In this document: piece by piece, positions 4,982 through 5,751 of the stretch | Layout of the letters: every line of letters begins with the position of its first letter | How positions within the stretch are numbered: the stretch's first letter is position 1 | Source: Acidovorax sp. | Lineage (GTDB): Bacteria; Pseudomonadota; Gammaproteobacteria; Burkholderiales; Burkholderiaceae_C | Assembly: GCA_030150585.1 (NCBI GenBank) | Contig: JASLFM010000449.1 | Span: 1 to 5,751, forward strand | Direction of reading: 5' to 3' | DNA: 5,751 nt | The notes under the pieces: model-generated | What the model was told of the DNA's origin: nothing | What the model saw: the letters and a program-made list of their open reading frames with translations, nothing else | The model's database searches: none | Program-made: the position numbers and the translations under genes

Positions 4982-5654
4982 CGGCAGCCTCGCCGCCAGC
5001 CCCGGCGCCCACGCCCGCCACGCGCTGCATCTCGAAGCGCACGAACGAGGCGCGCAGGTGGTAGGCCATGGCCTGCTCGGCAAAGCGCCGGTCGCGCCGC
5101 CGGATGGCGAGCGTGATCTGGCGGTGGTGCTCCACGCTGTCCAGCATCTCCTGCTCGCTGTAGAAGTAGAACGAGCCGATCATGATCGGCATGTCGAGGA
5201 AGTTCTGCAGCAGCGCCTTCACGCGCCCCGAGTGCGCGGCCTCGACGAGCAGGTGGTGGAAGCGGTTGTTCACGGCCTGGATGCGCGCGAGGCGGTCGTC
5301 CTTGCGCGAGGCAGCCCACTGCGCCATCTCGGCGTTGAGCGCCTCCATCTCCTCCACCTGCGCGGGCGTGGCGCGCTCGGCCGCCAGGCCCGCCGCGTGC
5401 GGCTCCAGCAGCATGCGCAGCTCGAAGACCTCGGCCACGTCCCATTGCGTCCACTGCGCCACCGTGGCGCCGCGTGCGGCCGCGACCAGCAGGCCATCCT
5501 CCACAAGCCGCTGCAGCGCCGCGCGCACGGGCGTACGGCTCACGTTCATTTCCTCGGCAATGTGCTCCTCGCGCAGCCACGCGCCCGGCGCGTAGTAGCC
5601 GGACATGAGGCGCCGCCGCAGGTCGGCGTAGAGGGTGTCGGAGATCTTGGCCAT
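4950..5654 (-). CDS. GntR-family transcriptional regulator, FCD subfamily
   Basis: This 234-residue DNA-binding protein probably controls the adjacent dehydrogenase-Bug-aldolase genes in response to a carboxylate ligand. The N-terminal winged helix-turn-helix (about 4-66) contains LREEHIAEEMNVSRTPVRAA (27-46) and the following RLVEDGLL. The C-terminal all-helical FCD domain (about 72-208) keeps the expected metal-site residues: N129 and H133 in NNRFHHLL, H177 in EHHRQI, and H199 in AYHLRASF. Members of this family commonly bind Zn or Ni together with an organic acid. A Gly/Ala/Pro-rich tail (212-234) is unlike the domain and lies where the gene overlaps the 3' end of the aldolase gene on the other strand. 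The ATG at 5654 is directly followed by the usual amphipathic first helix. Convergent orientation to its probable targets means it has its own promoter. The ligand is not identifiable. Confidence 0.9.
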   Translation of the reverse strand: MAKISDTLYADLRRRLMSGYYAPGAWLREEHIAEEMNVSRTPVRAALQRLVEDGLLVAAARGATVAQWTQWDVAEVFELRMLLEPHAAGLAAERATPAQVEEMEALNAEMAQWAASRKDDRLARIQAVNNRFHHLLVEAAHSGRVKALLQNFLDMPIMIGSFYFYSEQEMLDSVEHHRQITLAIRRRDRRFAEQAMAYHLRASFVRFEMQRVAGVGAGAGGEAAATPAPGSSGA

Positions 5655-5677
5655 GGCGTGCAGAAGTGCTGCGGGGA

Positions 5678-5687
5678 TTGTCCACTA
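5678..5687. promoter_or_regulatory. Possible autoregulatory operator of the GntR/FCD gene
   Basis: TTGTCCACTA has the form TNGT-N2-ACNA found in many GntR-type operators, with one mismatch in dyad symmetry outside the centre. It lies 23 bp upstream of the regulator start codon. The match is short and could be chance. Confidence 0.25.
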
Positions 5688-5694
5688 CCGCGCA

Positions 5695-5709
5695 CTGCGG
5701 CGGCCGCAG
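5695..5709 (-). other. GC-rich inverted repeat after the right-edge gene
   Basis: CTGCGGC (5695-5701) and GCCGCAG (5703-5709) form a perfect inverted repeat around a single G, one base after the stop codon of the truncated minus-strand gene and 40 bp before the GntR start. Without a following T run it is not a standard terminator. It may be a transcript-end hairpin or a regulatory site. Confidence 0.4.
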
Positions 5710-5710
5710 G

Positions 5711-5751
5711 TCAGGCCTCGCCCTCGCGCGCAAGCCGCACCCCGGCGCTGG
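5711..5751 (-). CDS. Possible 3' end of a minus-strand gene, truncated at the window edge
   Basis: One minus-strand frame is open from the right edge to a TGA at 5713-5711 and would encode a C-terminus reading SAGVRLAREGEA. The mix of charged and small residues and the GC-rich third positions are compatible with a real protein end, and the inverted repeat just after the stop supports a transcript end there. With 12 codons, nothing can be said about function. It would lie 56 bp upstream of the GntR gene in the same direction. Confidence 0.3.
   Translation of the reverse strand, partial: SAGVRLAREGEA

Noticed and set aside
5182..5595. Plus-strand frame of 137 codons opposite the GntR gene
   Set aside because: Ser/Arg/Ala-rich shadow with no family features.
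1..5751. Search for tRNA, rRNA, CRISPR, insertion sequence, integrase, toxin-antitoxin or E. coli-type SlmA binding sites
   Set aside because: None were found by eye on either strand.

Overview
The window is GC-rich throughout its coding parts (about two thirds G+C by eye, with strong G/C preference at third codon positions). It reads as betaproteobacterial chromosome, most likely from the Comamonadaceae (Acidovorax, Delftia or Diaphorobacter type). This rests on an orphan Bug-type tricarboxylate-binding protein, a SlmA with betaproteobacterial features, and the protein sequence style. The organism assignment is inference. No RNA genes, insertion sequences, phage genes or CRISPR arrays are visible.

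Left part (1-2078), all on the minus strand: the 5' end of a truncated gene (1-70) lies downstream of slmA (173-835), and slmA lies downstream of a membrane-bound diguanylate cyclase gene (915-2078). Between the truncated gene and slmA is a perfect 14-bp palindrome nested with a second 9-bp inverted repeat, which looks like a TetR-type operator. A second inverted repeat sits just upstream of slmA, and a hairpin lies between the cyclase and slmA.

Middle (2079-2360): a 282-bp gap between the divergently transcribed cyclase and oxidoreductase genes. It contains a sharp AT-rich island with a candidate promoter, a duplicated ACGTAA(A)TCCC motif, and an 11-bp tandem repeat touching the start codon of the next gene.

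Right part (2361-5654): a plus-strand run of three genes, namely a beta-hydroxyacid-dehydrogenase-like NAD(P) oxidoreductase (DUF1932 type), a periplasmic Bug/TctC solute-binding protein, and an RraA-like class II aldolase. A convergent FCD-type GntR regulator overlaps the 3' end of the aldolase gene by 32 bp. Together they look like a small catabolic module: the Bug protein captures a carboxylic acid in the periplasm, the dehydrogenase oxidises a hydroxyl group, the aldolase cleaves a 4-hydroxy-2-oxo acid, and the FCD regulator senses a small carboxylate. The actual substrate cannot be read from the sequence. No membrane transport subunit (TctA/TctB) is in the window. A probable 3' end of another minus-strand gene enters at 5711-5751.
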